In this document: positions 9,470-18,190 of the stretch, piece after piece
Position numbering within the stretch: position 1 is the stretch's first letter
Layout of the letters: every line of letters begins with the position of its first letter
Assembly: GCF_900167185.1 (NCBI RefSeq)
Contig: NZ_FUWM01000024.1
Coordinates: 1-32,091, forward strand
Source of the DNA: Selenihalanaerobacter shriftii
GTDB taxonomy: Bacteria; Bacillota; Halanaerobiia; Halobacteroidales; Acetohalobiaceae
DNA: 32,091 nt
Direction of reading: 5' to 3'
Translations under genes and position numbers: made by a program
Notes under the pieces: generated by a model
Seen by the model: only the letters and a program-made list of their open reading frames with translations
Database searches by the model: none
Told to the model about the DNA's origin: nothing

Positions 9470-10731
9470 TGTTATCGGCTTTAAGTAACTCCTTAAAAGT
9501 TAAGGAGCTACGGCAAAAGATATTTTTTATTTTGGCCATGATTGCTGTCTATCGTATTGGAGCTCATATTCCAGTACCTGGCGTTGATCCAGCTAAACTG
9601 CGTGAATTATTTAGCCAAGGTCAAGGATTATTAGGATTCTTGGATATGTTTTCTGGAGGAGCGTTGAGTAGATTTAGTATTTTTGCAATGAGTATTAACC
9701 CTTATATTACTTCTTCTATCATTATGCAGTTGTTGACTGTAGTTGTTCCGAAATTGGAGGAATTATCTAAACAGGGGCAAGAAGGGCAGAAAGTTATCTC
9801 TCAATATACTAGATATGGTACAGTAATTCTAGGATTAATCCAAGGTTTCGGAATTACATTATGGATTAAAAATTATGGTGCTATTGTTAACCCTAATTTC
9901 TTCAATATTGCAACCATTGTTATTACTTTAACTGCTGGGACTGCTTTCTTAATGTGGCTTGGAGAGCAGATTACTGATAAGGGAATTGGAAATGGAATTT
10001 CGATTATTATCTTTTCTTCCATTATATCTCGTTTTCCATCAGCAGTTAGTCAGGTAGTAGCTTCATTGAGAGCAGGAACGATTGGTATTTTTAATCTTAT
10101 TATTTTCTTAATCCTTGCGGTTGTTATTGTAGCAGCGGTAATTTATATTCAACAGGGTGAGAGAAAGATTTCTGTTCAATATTCTAAAAGAGTTGTTGGT
10201 CGTAAAGTATATGGTGGTCAGAGTACTCATATACCGATGAAGGTTAATCAAGCAGGGGTAATTCCAGTTATTTTTGCTTCATCTGTCTTGTTATTCCCGG
10301 CTACTATAGCTAGAATATTACCGTATGATTGGGCACAGACATTATCTAATGCGTTAAGTCCTGGTTCATTATTGTATATGATCATTTTTGCATTATTTAT
10401 TGTCTTTTTCACGTATTTCTATACAGCAATCACATTTAATCCAAGAGAAGTTGCTGAGAATATTCAAAAGAATGGTGGCTTTATCCCAGGAAGAAGGCCT
10501 GGAAGATCTACAGCTGAATACTTAGATAAAGTTTTAACTAGAGTTACTTTAGCTGGAGCATTGTTCTTAGCAGCAATTGCAGTTTTACCAAATATACTGA
10601 TGAATTTAACTGGATTACAGTTTAGATTTGGTGGAACAGCTTTATTAATTGTAATAGGTGTCGCTTTAGAAACTATGAAGCAGATTGAAACGCACTTATT
10701 AGAGCGCCATTATCAGGGCTTCATGGAATAG
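9469..10731 (+). CDS. secY: Preprotein translocase subunit SecY
   Basis: SecY forms the protein-conducting channel of the SecYEG translocon in the cytoplasmic membrane. The 420-residue product has the expected ten hydrophobic segments and the signature stretches YRIGAHIPVPGVD, FSIFAMSINPYITSSIIMQLL, TLTAGTAFLMWLGEQITDKGIGNGIS and GGFIPGRRPGRSTAEYL. Its start overlaps the rplO stop, so it is translationally coupled to the ribosomal genes, as in most bacteria with the spc operon. adk follows after 22 bases. Confidence 0.98.
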   Translation: MLSALSNSLKVKELRQKIFFILAMIAVYRIGAHIPVPGVDPAKLRELFSQGQGLLGFLDMFSGGALSRFSIFAMSINPYITSSIIMQLLTVVVPKLEELSKQGQEGQKVISQYTRYGTVILGLIQGFGITLWIKNYGAIVNPNFFNIATIVITLTAGTAFLMWLGEQITDKGIGNGISIIIFSSIISRFPSAVSQVVASLRAGTIGIFNLIIFLILAVVIVAAVIYIQQGERKISVQYSKRVVGRKVYGGQSTHIPMKVNQAGVIPVIFASSVLLFPATIARILPYDWAQTLSNALSPGSLLYMIIFALFIVFFTYFYTAITFNPREVAENIQKNGGFIPGRRPGRSTAEYLDKVLTRVTLAGALFLAAIAVLPNILMNLTGLQFRFGGTALLIVIGVALETMKQIETHLLERHYQGFME

Positions 10732-10753
10732 ATTTTCAGAGGAGTGATTTAAG

Positions 10754-11395
10754 GTGCATATTATTTTAGTTGGCCCTCCAGGGGCTGGCAAAGGAACACA
10801 AGCTGCTAATTTAGTTGAAGAATTCAGTATTCCTCATATTGCAACAGGGGATATTTTTAGAAGTGCAATTAAGAATGAGACGCCTCTAGGGAAAACAGCT
10901 AAAGAATATATAGATCAAGGAAAATTAGTTCCAGATGAAGTAACCATTGGAATAGTTGAAGAAAGATTATCTGAAGGTGATTGTCAAGAAGGGTTCATTT
11001 TAGATGGGTTTCCTCGTACTGTTGCTCAAGCGGATGCTTTACAAGACATTCTAGAAAAATTAGATGTTGACTTAGATAATGTTTTAAATATTAAAGTTAG
11101 TGAGGATGAGGTAATTAGACGACTATCTGGCAGACGAATCTGTAGTGATTGCGGAGCTAGCTATCATGTTGATTTTAATCCTCCTAAAGATGAAGATACT
11201 TGTGATAAGTGTGATGGAGACTTATATCAAAGAGAAGATGATAAGCCTGAGACTATCAAAGAGCGTTTATCAGTTTATAAAGAACAGACTGAACCTTTAA
11301 TTAATTACTATAAAGATTTAGGTCTTTTAAAGAATATTAATGGTGAAGCTAGTTTAGAGGAAGTGTTTAATAATATTAAACAGGCGGTGTCATAA
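10754..11395 (+). CDS. adk: Adenylate kinase, zinc-lid type
   Basis: The enzyme interconverts ATP plus AMP with two ADP. The 213-residue product has the P-loop GPPGAGKGT (7-15), the AMP-binding [10 protein letters not shown] (84-93) and an extended LID domain with four cysteines, C130/C133 and C150/C153. This is the structural zinc site found in many Gram-positive adenylate kinases. It starts with GTG after AGAGGAGTGA and its stop overlaps the map start (TAATG). The secY-adk-map order is the common Firmicutes arrangement. Confidence 0.98.
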   Translation: MHIILVGPPGAGKGTQAANLVEEFSIPHIATGDIFRSAIKNETPLGKTAKEYIDQGKLVPDEVTIGIVEERLSEGDCQEGFILDGFPRTVAQADALQDILEKLDVDLDNVLNIKVSEDEVIRRLSGRRICSDCGASYHVDFNPPKDEDTCDKCDGDLYQREDDKPETIKERLSVYKEQTEPLINYYKDLGLLKNINGEASLEEVFNNIKQAVS

Positions 11396-12141
11396 TGATT
11401 ATTCGGAAGTCCCCAAGAGAGATAGAATTAATGCATCAGTCAGGAAAGATAGTTGCTGAAACTCATGCTTTTTTGGCTGAAAAGATTGATCCAGGGATAA
11501 AAACGGAGGAAATAGATAGATTAGCAGAAGAATTCATTCTTAAGTATGATGCTAAACCTGCTTTTAAAGGTTATCAAGGGTTTCCTAGCACTGTCTGTGT
11601 AGCTATTAATGAACAAGTAGTACACGGTATCCCTGATTCTCGCCGTTTAGAGTCTGGTGATATTATTGGTTTAGATATTGGAGCGGTTAAGAACGGTTAT
11701 TATGGAGATGCTGCACAAACTTTAGCTGTAGGTGAAGTTTCTAGTGAAGCTCAGAAATTAATGAAAGTAACTAAGGATTCATTGAATGCAGCAATTGAAG
11801 CTGCAGTTATAGGGAATAGGCTATCTGATATCTCCCATGCTGTTCAAAACTTTGTTGAAGCTGAGGGCTTTTCTGTGGTTAGGAATTTTGTAGGCCATGG
11901 AATTGGAAGTAAAATGCATGAGAGCCCACAGGTACCTAATTTTGGTCCTCCCGGAAATGGACCTCGATTAAAGGAAGGGATGACACTTGCGCTTGAACCT
12001 ATGGTTAATGTTGGAGATTACAGAGTTGAAACCTTAGATGATGGGTGGACTGTTGTAACTAAAGATCGCAAATTATCAGCCCATTTCGAGCATACAATTG
12101 CTATAACAGATTCAGGTTCGAAGATTCTAACCAAAATTTAG
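11395..12141 (+). CDS. map: Methionine aminopeptidase type I
   Basis: The enzyme removes the initiator methionine from nascent proteins and works with L23 at the tunnel exit. The 248-residue product has all expected residues: H78 in QVVHGIP, the metal ligands D94 and D105 (GLDIGAV and GYYGDAAQT), H168 in FVGHGIG, E201 in ALEPMVN and E232 in HFEHTIA. The start is coupled to the adk stop by a one-base overlap. Confidence 0.98.
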   Translation: MIIRKSPREIELMHQSGKIVAETHAFLAEKIDPGIKTEEIDRLAEEFILKYDAKPAFKGYQGFPSTVCVAINEQVVHGIPDSRRLESGDIIGLDIGAVKNGYYGDAAQTLAVGEVSSEAQKLMKVTKDSLNAAIEAAVIGNRLSDISHAVQNFVEAEGFSVVRNFVGHGIGSKMHESPQVPNFGPPGNGPRLKEGMTLALEPMVNVGDYRVETLDDGWTVVTKDRKLSAHFEHTIAITDSGSKILTKI

Positions 12142-12142
12142 A

Positions 12143-12172
12143 TTGCATGTTGGTTGCTGATTGTGATATAAT
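12143..12172 (+). promoter_or_regulatory. Sigma-A-type promoter before infA
   Basis: A -35-like TTGCAT (12143-12148) and a perfect -10 TATAAT (12167-12172) are separated by 18 bases, with a TG one base upstream of the -10 (extended -10). It starts two bases after the map stop and about 55 bases before infA. It would let infA-rpmJ-rpsM-rpsK-rpsD be transcribed independently of the long upstream operon. Confidence 0.65.
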
Positions 12173-12226
12173 ATTACATTGAGATTACAGGAATTATTAA
12201 TACTTTAAGGAGGTTGATTTTACCTA

Positions 12227-12445
12227 ATGGCAAAGGAAGAACCGATTGAAGTGGAAGGTACAGTGGTTGAACCGTTACCAAATGCCAAGTTTAGAGTAGA
12301 GTTAGATAATGATCATAAGGTTTTAGCTCATGTGTCAGGAAAAATGAGAATGAACTATATTAGAATCCTACCAGGAGATAAAGTTACAGTAGAATTATCT
12401 CCATATGATTTGAGTCGTGGTCGAATTACTTATCGACATAAATAG
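12227..12445 (+). CDS. infA: Translation initiation factor IF-1
   Basis: IF-1 binds the A site of the 30S subunit during initiation. The 72-residue product is the standard length with the OB-fold sequence [42 protein letters not shown] and the end [16 protein letters not shown]. The AAGGAGGT site at 12207-12214 is twelve bases before the ATG, a longer spacing than usual but seen elsewhere in this window (rpoA). Unlike many Clostridia, no KOW-domain gene lies between map and infA. Confidence 0.97.
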   Translation: MAKEEPIEVEGTVVEPLPNAKFRVELDNDHKVLAHVSGKMRMNYIRILPGDKVTVELSPYDLSRGRITYRHK

Positions 12446-12493
12446 TAATTCAATTATAGATTCACCGCTAATAGGTTGTAAAGAGGAGGGTAA

Positions 12494-12610
<117 letters not shown>

Positions 12611-12651
12611 TTTAAATATTATTCAAAGAAAGAATTTGGAGGTGTAAAGTA

Positions 12652-13020
12652 ATGGCACGTATTGAAGGTGTTGATTTGCCACGAGATAAGCGAATTGAAG
12701 TGGGTTTAACTTATATATACGGTATCGGTCGCTCTACTGCTCAAGATATCTTAGAAAAGACAGATATTGATCAAGACACTATAGTTAGAGACTTAACTGA
12801 AGAAGAAGTAGCTAACTTACGAAGTGTAATTGATGAAGATTATATTGTTGAAGGTACATTAAGAAGAGAAGTACGTAGTGATATTAAGCGTTTAAAAGAT
12901 ATCGGATCCTATCGTGGATTAAGACATAGAAGAGGTTTGCCGGTTAGAGGTCAACGAACTAAAACTAATGCTCGAACTCGTAAAGGACCGAAGAAGACTG
13001 TTGGTGTTGGAAGAGGTTAA
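12652..13020 (+). CDS. rpsM: 30S ribosomal protein S13
   Basis: S13 forms the head-to-50S bridges and contacts P-site tRNA. The 122-residue product has the normal length: [26 protein letters not shown], the [15 protein letters not shown] region, and the basic tail [42 protein letters not shown] ribosome binding site lies before the ATG. Confidence 0.98.
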   Translation: MARIEGVDLPRDKRIEVGLTYIYGIGRSTAQDILEKTDIDQDTIVRDLTEEEVANLRSVIDEDYIVEGTLRREVRSDIKRLKDIGSYRGLRHRRGLPVRGQRTKTNARTRKGPKKTVGVGRG

Positions 13021-13054
13021 TTATTAATAAATCGTTATAGGAGGAGGGATATTG

Positions 13055-13435
13055 ATGGCCCGTCGTAAAAGAAAGAAGAAGAAAAAGCATGTGACAAAGG
13101 GGCAAGCTCATATTCGCTCTACTTTTAATAATACTATTGTGACTTTAACTGATCAAAAAGGGAATACTATTGCTTGGTCCAGTGCTGGTAATTTAGGTTT
13201 TGAAGGAACAAGAAAGAGTACTCCGTATGCTGCGCAAATGGCTGCAGAATCTGCTACTAAAGAAGCCATGGAGCATGGGTTAAAAGAAATTGAGGTTTTT
13301 GTTAAAGGTCCAGGAGCTGGTAGAGAAGCAGCAATTAGATCTTTACAAGCTGCAGGATTACAGATTAATGGAATTAAGGATGTAACTCCTATTCCGCATA
13401 ATGGTTGTCGACCACCGAAGCGTCGTAGAGTATAA
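13055..13435 (+). CDS. rpsK: 30S ribosomal protein S11
   Basis: S11 lies in the platform near the mRNA exit and E site. The 126-residue product has [65 protein letters not shown] and the end [16 protein letters not shown] start at ATG 13055, six bases after GAGGAGGG; a TTG immediately before it is too close to that site. The very basic N-terminus (RRKRKKKKK) is common in Firmicutes. Confidence 0.97.
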   Translation: MARRKRKKKKKHVTKGQAHIRSTFNNTIVTLTDQKGNTIAWSSAGNLGFEGTRKSTPYAAQMAAESATKEAMEHGLKEIEVFVKGPGAGREAAIRSLQAAGLQINGIKDVTPIPHNGCRPPKRRRV

Positions 13436-13471
13436 TTAAATAATCAAGTAATTTGGAGGTGTAGATATAAA

Positions 13472-14098
13472 ATGGCAAGATATACTGGACCTGTTTGTCG
13501 TCAATGTCGCCGAGAAGGGGAGAAGTTGTTCCTTAAAGGTGAAAGATGCTATACAGATAAATGTTCTATTGAGCGTCGTTCATATGTTCCGGGTGAACAT
13601 GGACAAAGAAGACAGAAGTTATCAGAATATGGTGTGCAGTTAAGAGAGAAGCAGAAAGTTAGAAAAATTTATGGTGTTTTAGAGAATCAGTTTAGAAGGT
13701 ACTTTGAGATGGCAGATAATCAGCCAGGAATTACTGGTGAAAACTTCTTGAGAGTTTTAGAAAGAAGATTAGATAATGTAGTATTTAGATTAGGTTTTGC
13801 TGCTTCAAGAAATGAAGCTAGACAATTAGTTAGACATGGTCATTTCTTAGTGAATGGTAGTAGAGTGGATATTCCCTCTTATTTAGTTGAAGAAGGAGAG
13901 GAAATTGAAGTTAAAGATTCAAGTAAGGATATGACTAGAATGAAAGAAATTCTTGAATTTACTAGTCAGAAGAATATTCCGGAGTGGTTAGAGGTAAACT
14001 TTGAGAATAAGAATGGTAAGGTATTAAGAGAAGCTGAAAGAGAAGATATAGATATTCCAGTACGAGAACAGCTAATCGTTGAGTTCTATTCTAGATAA
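13472..14098 (+). CDS. rpsD: 30S ribosomal protein S4, zinc-binding form
   Basis: S4 is a primary 16S rRNA binder and an autoregulator in many bacteria. The 208-residue product has four N-terminal cysteines (C9, C12, C26, C31) in [19 protein letters not shown], the zinc-site spacing known from Thermus S4. The S4 RNA-binding domain follows ([31 protein letters not shown]), and the end is [12 protein letters not shown]. It is followed by a strong hairpin before rpoA. Confidence 0.98.
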   Translation: MARYTGPVCRQCRREGEKLFLKGERCYTDKCSIERRSYVPGEHGQRRQKLSEYGVQLREKQKVRKIYGVLENQFRRYFEMADNQPGITGENFLRVLERRLDNVVFRLGFAASRNEARQLVRHGHFLVNGSRVDIPSYLVEEGEEIEVKDSSKDMTRMKEILEFTSQKNIPEWLEVNFENKNGKVLREAEREDIDIPVREQLIVEFYSR

Positions 14099-14100
14099 GA

Positions 14101-14147
14101 AGTAGTTAATTAGTGGTTCAATTTTGAACCACATACTACTTTTATCT
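14101..14147 (+). terminator. Strong hairpin with U-run between rpsD and rpoA
   Basis: The arms GTGGTTCAA (14113-14121) and TTGAACCAC (14124-14132) are a perfect inverted repeat. They are extended by AGTAGT (14101-14106) and ACTACT (14135-14140) around a small internal loop, and followed by TTTTATC. This fits a Rho-independent terminator. Because rpoA and rplQ follow on the same strand, it is either a partial terminator or an attenuator, or rpoA has its own promoter. Confidence 0.75.
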
Positions 14148-14152
14148 ATGAT
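14124..14152 (+). promoter_or_regulatory. Possible rpoA promoter overlapping the hairpin
   Basis: TTGAAC (14124-14129) and TATGAT (14147-14152) are 17 bases apart, a reasonable sigma-A match. The -35 lies in the descending arm of the rpsD-rpoA hairpin. It would supply transcription to rpoA-rplQ after termination. The match is moderate and the overlap could be chance. Confidence 0.35.
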
Positions 14153-14219
14153 ATTTTGATAGCACCCTCAGTAAAGTTGACAAATTACCTTGCACTTCAA
14201 AAGGAGGGTTTAATAAATA

Positions 14220-15164
14220 ATGATTGAGTTTGAAAAACCTAAAATTGAAAGAGTAGAATCAGATGATATTTATGGTAAGTTTATTATTACTCCTTTAGAA
14301 AGAGGATATGGTATTACTTTAGGTAATGCTTTACGTAGAATAATGTTATCTTCATTACCAGGAGCAGCAGCTACTTCTATTAAAATTGAAGGAGTACGAC
14401 ATGAATTTTCTACTATACCAGGAATAGTAGAAGATGTAACAGATATTATACTTAACATAAAAGAATTAGTAGTTAAGATGGAATCTGAAGAGCCAGAAGT
14501 TTTACGTATTGATGCTGCTGGGGAAGGAAAAGTTACAGCTGATCAATTTACAGTTAGTGGGAATGTAGAAATTCTAAATCCAGACCTTCATATTGCTACA
14601 TTGAATAATGAAGGAGAATTAAATTTAGAAGTAACTATAGAAAAAGGTAGAGGTTATGTTTCTTCTGAAGAAAATGAAGGGGAAGAAGATATTATTGGAG
14701 TAATTCCAATAGACTCAGCTTTTTCTCCAATTAGAAGAGTAAATTTTGAAGCTGAAGATACTCGCGTTGGACAGGTGACTGACTATGATAAGCTAACTTT
14801 AGAGATTAATACTGATGGTAGCTTAACACCGGAAGAGTCAATTAGTTTAGCAGCTAAAGTCTTAGCTGAACACCTTGACCTCTTTATCAACTTAACCGAA
14901 GAGATTACTGAAGTTGATATTATGGTAGAGAAAGAGGAAGAAGAAAAGGATAAGATTTTAGAAACAACTATTGAAGAATTAGATTTATCTGTACGTTCAT
15001 CTAATTGCTTAAAGAGAGCAGGTATTAATACTGTTGAAGAATTAACTGATAAAACTGAGGACGACTTAATGAAGGTTAGAAATTTAGGTAAGAAATCCTT
15101 AAAAGAGATTAAGGATAAGTTATCAGAATTAGAGCTTTCATTAAAGCAACCTGAGATACATTAA
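14220..15164 (+). CDS. rpoA: DNA-directed RNA polymerase subunit alpha
   Basis: Alpha forms the assembly platform of RNA polymerase and contacts UP elements and activators. The 314-residue product has the N-terminal domain motifs [32 protein letters not shown] and [19 protein letters not shown]. An acidic linker of about residues 235-250 leads to the C-terminal domain with [22 protein letters not shown] and [25 protein letters not shown] lies about eleven bases before the ATG. The gene ends inside a short tandem duplication (15140-15179). Confidence 0.98.
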   Translation: MIEFEKPKIERVESDDIYGKFIITPLERGYGITLGNALRRIMLSSLPGAAATSIKIEGVRHEFSTIPGIVEDVTDIILNIKELVVKMESEEPEVLRIDAAGEGKVTADQFTVSGNVEILNPDLHIATLNNEGELNLEVTIEKGRGYVSSEENEGEEDIIGVIPIDSAFSPIRRVNFEAEDTRVGQVTDYDKLTLEINTDGSLTPEESISLAAKVLAEHLDLFINLTEEITEVDIMVEKEEEEKDKILETTIEELDLSVRSSNCLKRAGINTVEELTDKTEDDLMKVRNLGKKSLKEIKDKLSELELSLKQPEIH

Positions 15165-15179
15165 AGCAATTTGAGATAT
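15140..15179 (+). repeat. Tandem 20-base duplication at the rpoA stop
   Basis: Two adjacent 20-base units (15140-15159 and 15160-15179) match except for three bases: both begin ATTAAAGCAA and contain TGAGATA. The first encodes the last residues of RpoA; the rpoA TAA lies in the second. The natural end of the gene may have been shifted by this duplication. Confidence 0.8.
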
Positions 15180-15204
15180 AAAGTAGTAAAGGAGGGATAT
15201 AATT

Positions 15205-15546
15205 ATGGCACGTAGAAAGTTAAGCCGAAAGAGCTCCAGTCGAAAAGCTTTATTAAAGAGCTTAATGATTTCACTTTTTAAGAATGAAAGAATTGAAACT
15301 ACTGAACCTAAAGCTAAAGAAGCGCAGCGTTCTGCTGAAAAGTTAATCACTACTGCTAAACAGGATAGTCAAAATGCTCGAAAAAAAGCTATGCAGGTTT
15401 TAAATGATAAAGAAGTAGTAACTAAGTTATTTAATGATATTGCTCCTAGATTCGAGGATCGTCAGGGAGGTTATACTAGAGTTTTAAAGTTAGGACCGCG
15501 CCGTGGTGATGGAGCTCCAATGGCCATTTTAGAATTAGTAGAATAA
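15205..15546 (+). CDS. rplQ: 50S ribosomal protein L17
   Basis: L17 lies near the tunnel exit. The 113-residue product has RKLSRKSSSRKALLKSLMISLFKNERIETTEPKAKEAQ, a typical middle, and the end GGYTRVLKLGPRRGDGAPMAILELVE. AAAGGAGGG precedes the ATG. It is the last gene of the alpha operon and is followed by a structured non-coding segment before the ECF transporter genes. Confidence 0.98.
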   Translation: MARRKLSRKSSSRKALLKSLMISLFKNERIETTEPKAKEAQRSAEKLITTAKQDSQNARKKAMQVLNDKEVVTKLFNDIAPRFEDRQGGYTRVLKLGPRRGDGAPMAILELVE

Positions 15547-15568
15547 ATAATTGCATACTTAAAATTAT

Positions 15569-15676
15569 AAGCAGCCATAATAAATAGTCTTTTTACTTAC
15601 TTAGAGAGTGAGATAACTACGGCCGAATCTAGATGAATTTCGGCCGTAATTTAACTTCAATGTATGGCTGTTTTTT
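15569..15676 (+). ncRNA. Structured RNA element between rplQ and ecfA1, ending in a U-run
   Basis: The 155-base gap between rplQ and ecfA1 holds nested complementarity. CAGCCATA (15572-15579) pairs with TATGGCTG (15663-15670) and closes about 80 bases. Inside are a small hairpin CTTAC/GTGAG (15596-15600 with 15608-15612) and a perfect 10-bp GC-rich hairpin TACGGCCGAA/TTCGGCCGTA (15618-15627 with 15639-15648). The closing stem is followed at once by TTTTTT. The layout resembles a three-way junction with a terminator function. An 'L17 downstream element' RNA is known after rplQ in other Firmicutes; whether this is that family I cannot tell. Confidence 0.6.
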
Positions 15677-15701
15677 GTATGGATTAAGGGTGAAAAGTTA
15701 A

Positions 15702-16538
15702 ATGAAACCATTAATTAAATTAGAGGATGTTTATTATAAATATAGTGACCAGCAGGAAGATGAATGGGTTTTAAATGGTGTTGATTTAGAAGTGAAGTCA
15801 GGTGAATTTGTAGCTATTGTTGGTCATAATGGCTCCGGCAAATCTACTTTAGCTAAATTATTAAATGGTTTATTAATACCTACTGAGGGAAAAGTTAAAA
15901 TAGGAGGTAAAGCTACTACTAATCAGGAAGAATTATGGCAAATTAGACAAGAAGTTGGTATGGTTTTTCAAAACCCAGATAATCAATTAGTAGCTAATAT
16001 TGTGGAAGAAGATGTAGCTTTTGGTCCAGAGAATTTAGGATTACCTCCTGAAGAGATTAAAGTAAGGGTGCAAGAATCTCTAGAATTAGTAAATATGGAG
16101 GAGTTTACTCGTCATGCTCCTCATAAGTTATCTGGTGGACAAAAACAACGGGTAGCTATTGCTGGAATTATTGCTATGCTTCCTGATTGTTTAGTCTTTG
16201 ATGAACCGACTGCTATGCTAGATCCTGTAGGTCGTAAAGAGGTAATTGAAACTGTTGAGTATCTTAATAGAGAAGAAGGTTTAACGATTATTTATATTAC
16301 TCATTTTATGAATGAAGTAGTTAATGCTGATCGAATCTTAGTATTTGAAGAAGGAGAAATAGTGCTATCAGGGACTCCTGCTAAGGTTTTTTCCCGAGTT
16401 GAAGAGATTAAGGAACTTTCTTTAGATGTCCCACAAATAACTGAATTAGCTTATTATCTTAAGGATGAAGGATTAGATATAAGTTCAGATATATTTACTG
16501 TAAATAGGTTGGTGGAAGAGATATGCTCATTAGGCTAG
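15702..16538 (+). CDS. ecfA1: ECF transporter ATPase EcfA1
   Basis: This is one of two ATPases of the energy-coupling-factor module that powers uptake of vitamins and metals by exchangeable S components. The 278-residue product has Walker A GHNGSGKST (41-49), Q-loop Q90 in VFQNPDNQ, signature LSGGQKQR (143-150), Walker B LVFDEPT and switch H201. The D-loop reads AMLDP. AAGGGTGA lies eight bases before the ATG. It overlaps ecfA2 by 16 bases, so the two are made together. No S component is adjacent, as expected for a shared (group II) module. Confidence 0.95.
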   Translation: MKPLIKLEDVYYKYSDQQEDEWVLNGVDLEVKSGEFVAIVGHNGSGKSTLAKLLNGLLIPTEGKVKIGGKATTNQEELWQIRQEVGMVFQNPDNQLVANIVEEDVAFGPENLGLPPEEIKVRVQESLELVNMEEFTRHAPHKLSGGQKQRVAIAGIIAMLPDCLVFDEPTAMLDPVGRKEVIETVEYLNREEGLTIIYITHFMNEVVNADRILVFEEGEIVLSGTPAKVFSRVEEIKELSLDVPQITELAYYLKDEGLDISSDIFTVNRLVEEICSLG

Positions 16539-17365
16539 AATCTGTTTCACATCGGTATGAGGATATGGATATCGATGTTTTAAAAGATATAGATTTTTCA
16601 ATTAAAAATGGTGAATTTATAGGACTAATTGGTCATACTGGTTCTGGGAAATCAACTTTAGTTCAAATCTTAAATGGTTTAATTAAACCGAATTCTGGAC
16701 AAGTTTATATAGATGAAGAGGATATTACTAATGATAATGTGGATTTAAGGTTTGTTAGACAGAAAGTAGGTTTAGTTTTTCAATATCCAGAACATCAGTT
16801 GTTTGAAGAAACTATTTATCAGGATGTAGCTTTTGGTCCTAAGAACTTAGGATTAAATGATAATGAGATTGAACTTAGGATTAAAGAAGCCTTACAGGCA
16901 GTTAATTTAGATTATCAGCAATTTAAGGATCGTTCGCCTTTTAAATTAAGCGGTGGTCAACAACGAAGAGTAGCTATTGCTGGTGTTTTAGCTATGCGTC
17001 CTAAAGTCTTAGTTTTAGATGAGCCTACAGCAGGGCTTGATCCTCGGACTAGAGTTGAGTTAATGAGGGAGATAATTAGGTTTAAAGAAGAGTTTAATTT
17101 AACAGTTATTTTAATTTCACATAGGATGGAAGAAGTCTTTGAACTAGCTGATAGGGTCTTAGTCTTACATCAAGGAAACTTAATCTTTAATGAAGCACCA
17201 ACTGATTTAGCTTCTAATCAAACTGAATTAAAAAGAATAGGATTAGGAATTCCAGAAGTAACAAAAGTTTTAATTGCTTTACGGGAAAAAGGTTATAATT
17301 TACAGACCAATTTATTTGATATTCAAGAAGCTAAGCAAGAGATTATTAAGGCATTAAGGAGTTAG
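16523..17365 (+). CDS. ecfA2: ECF transporter ATPase EcfA2
   Basis: This is the second ATPase of the ECF module, pairing with EcfA1. The 280-residue product has Walker A GHTGSGKST (37-45), the EcfA2-typical FQYPEHQLFEET after the Q-loop, signature LSGGQQRR (142-149), Walker B LVLDEPTAGLDP and switch H200 in LISHRMEEV. The start lies inside ecfA1. ecfT begins four bases after its stop. Both ATPases appear intact. Confidence 0.95.
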   Translation: MLIRLESVSHRYEDMDIDVLKDIDFSIKNGEFIGLIGHTGSGKSTLVQILNGLIKPNSGQVYIDEEDITNDNVDLRFVRQKVGLVFQYPEHQLFEETIYQDVAFGPKNLGLNDNEIELRIKEALQAVNLDYQQFKDRSPFKLSGGQQRRVAIAGVLAMRPKVLVLDEPTAGLDPRTRVELMREIIRFKEEFNLTVILISHRMEEVFELADRVLVLHQGNLIFNEAPTDLASNQTELKRIGLGIPEVTKVLIALREKGYNLQTNLFDIQEAKQEIIKALRS

Positions 17366-17369
17366 GGTT

Positions 17370-18170
17370 ATGTTAAATGATATTATGTTAGGTCAGTATC
17401 TTGATAGAGATTCCATAGTTCATAAATTAGACCCTAGGATCAAAATTCTATTGGTTTTCTTATTTATTATAATTTTATTTATTAGTGAAAACTTCTTGGG
17501 ATACTTAATTTTAGGTGGATTTATAATTCTTAGTACCCTTGTATCTAAGATTGAATTTAAGTATATTTTAAAAAGTTTAAAACCATTATTATTTATTATT
17601 AGTTTTACTTTAATAATTCATTTATTCTTAACTAAAGGCGGAGAGGTAATCTGGGAATGGAAGTTTTTAAGCATTGAAGAAAGAGGATTAAATTTAGGGC
17701 TTTTTATGGCAGTTAGATTAATCTTTTTAATTACTTTTACTTCTTTATTAACTTTAACTACATCTCCTTTAGAGTTAACAGATGGTTTAGAAAAGCTTTT
17801 GGATCCATTTAAACGATTTGGAGTTCCTGCTCATGAATTAGCTATGATGATGACTATTGCCTTAAGATTTATACCTACCTTATTAGAAGAATCTGAAAAG
17901 ATTTTAAAAGCTCAAAAGGCTAGAGGAGCAGACTTTGAAAGTGGAAATTTAATTCAAAAAGCTAAGAGTTTAATACCACTTTTAGTCCCACTCTTTGTTA
18001 GTGCTTTTCGTAGAGCAGATGATTTAGCGTTAGCTATGGAAGCACGTTGTTATCGTGGTGGTGAGGGACGTACTCGAATGAATGAATTAAAGTTATCTAG
18101 GTTAGATTATATAATAGGGATTGTAATTACTGTTTTCTTAATTGCAGTGGCTATATTTACTCATTCTTAA
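17370..18170 (+). CDS. ecfT: ECF transporter transmembrane subunit EcfT
   Basis: EcfT is the membrane scaffold that couples the two ATPases to the substrate-binding S component. The 266-residue product has several hydrophobic segments (about 25-60, 70-90, 110-132 and 245-263). The two coupling-helix motifs are KAQKARGADF (ARG at 184-186) and AMEARCYRGGEGRT (ARC at 225-227, where ARG is the textbook form). It completes an ecfA1-ecfA2-ecfT set directly before truA, the common Firmicutes order. Confidence 0.93.
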   Translation: MLNDIMLGQYLDRDSIVHKLDPRIKILLVFLFIIILFISENFLGYLILGGFIILSTLVSKIEFKYILKSLKPLLFIISFTLIIHLFLTKGGEVIWEWKFLSIEERGLNLGLFMAVRLIFLITFTSLLTLTTSPLELTDGLEKLLDPFKRFGVPAHELAMMMTIALRFIPTLLEESEKILKAQKARGADFESGNLIQKAKSLIPLLVPLFVSAFRRADDLALAMEARCYRGGEGRTRMNELKLSRLDYIIGIVITVFLIAVAIFTHS

Positions 18171-18190
18171 TATTAGTTGAGGTGGAATAA

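Noticed and set aside
14177-14182. Perfect TTGACA upstream of rpoA
   Set aside because: The sequence 15-19 bases downstream is AAAAGG and similar, with no plausible -10; the hexamer is probably chance.
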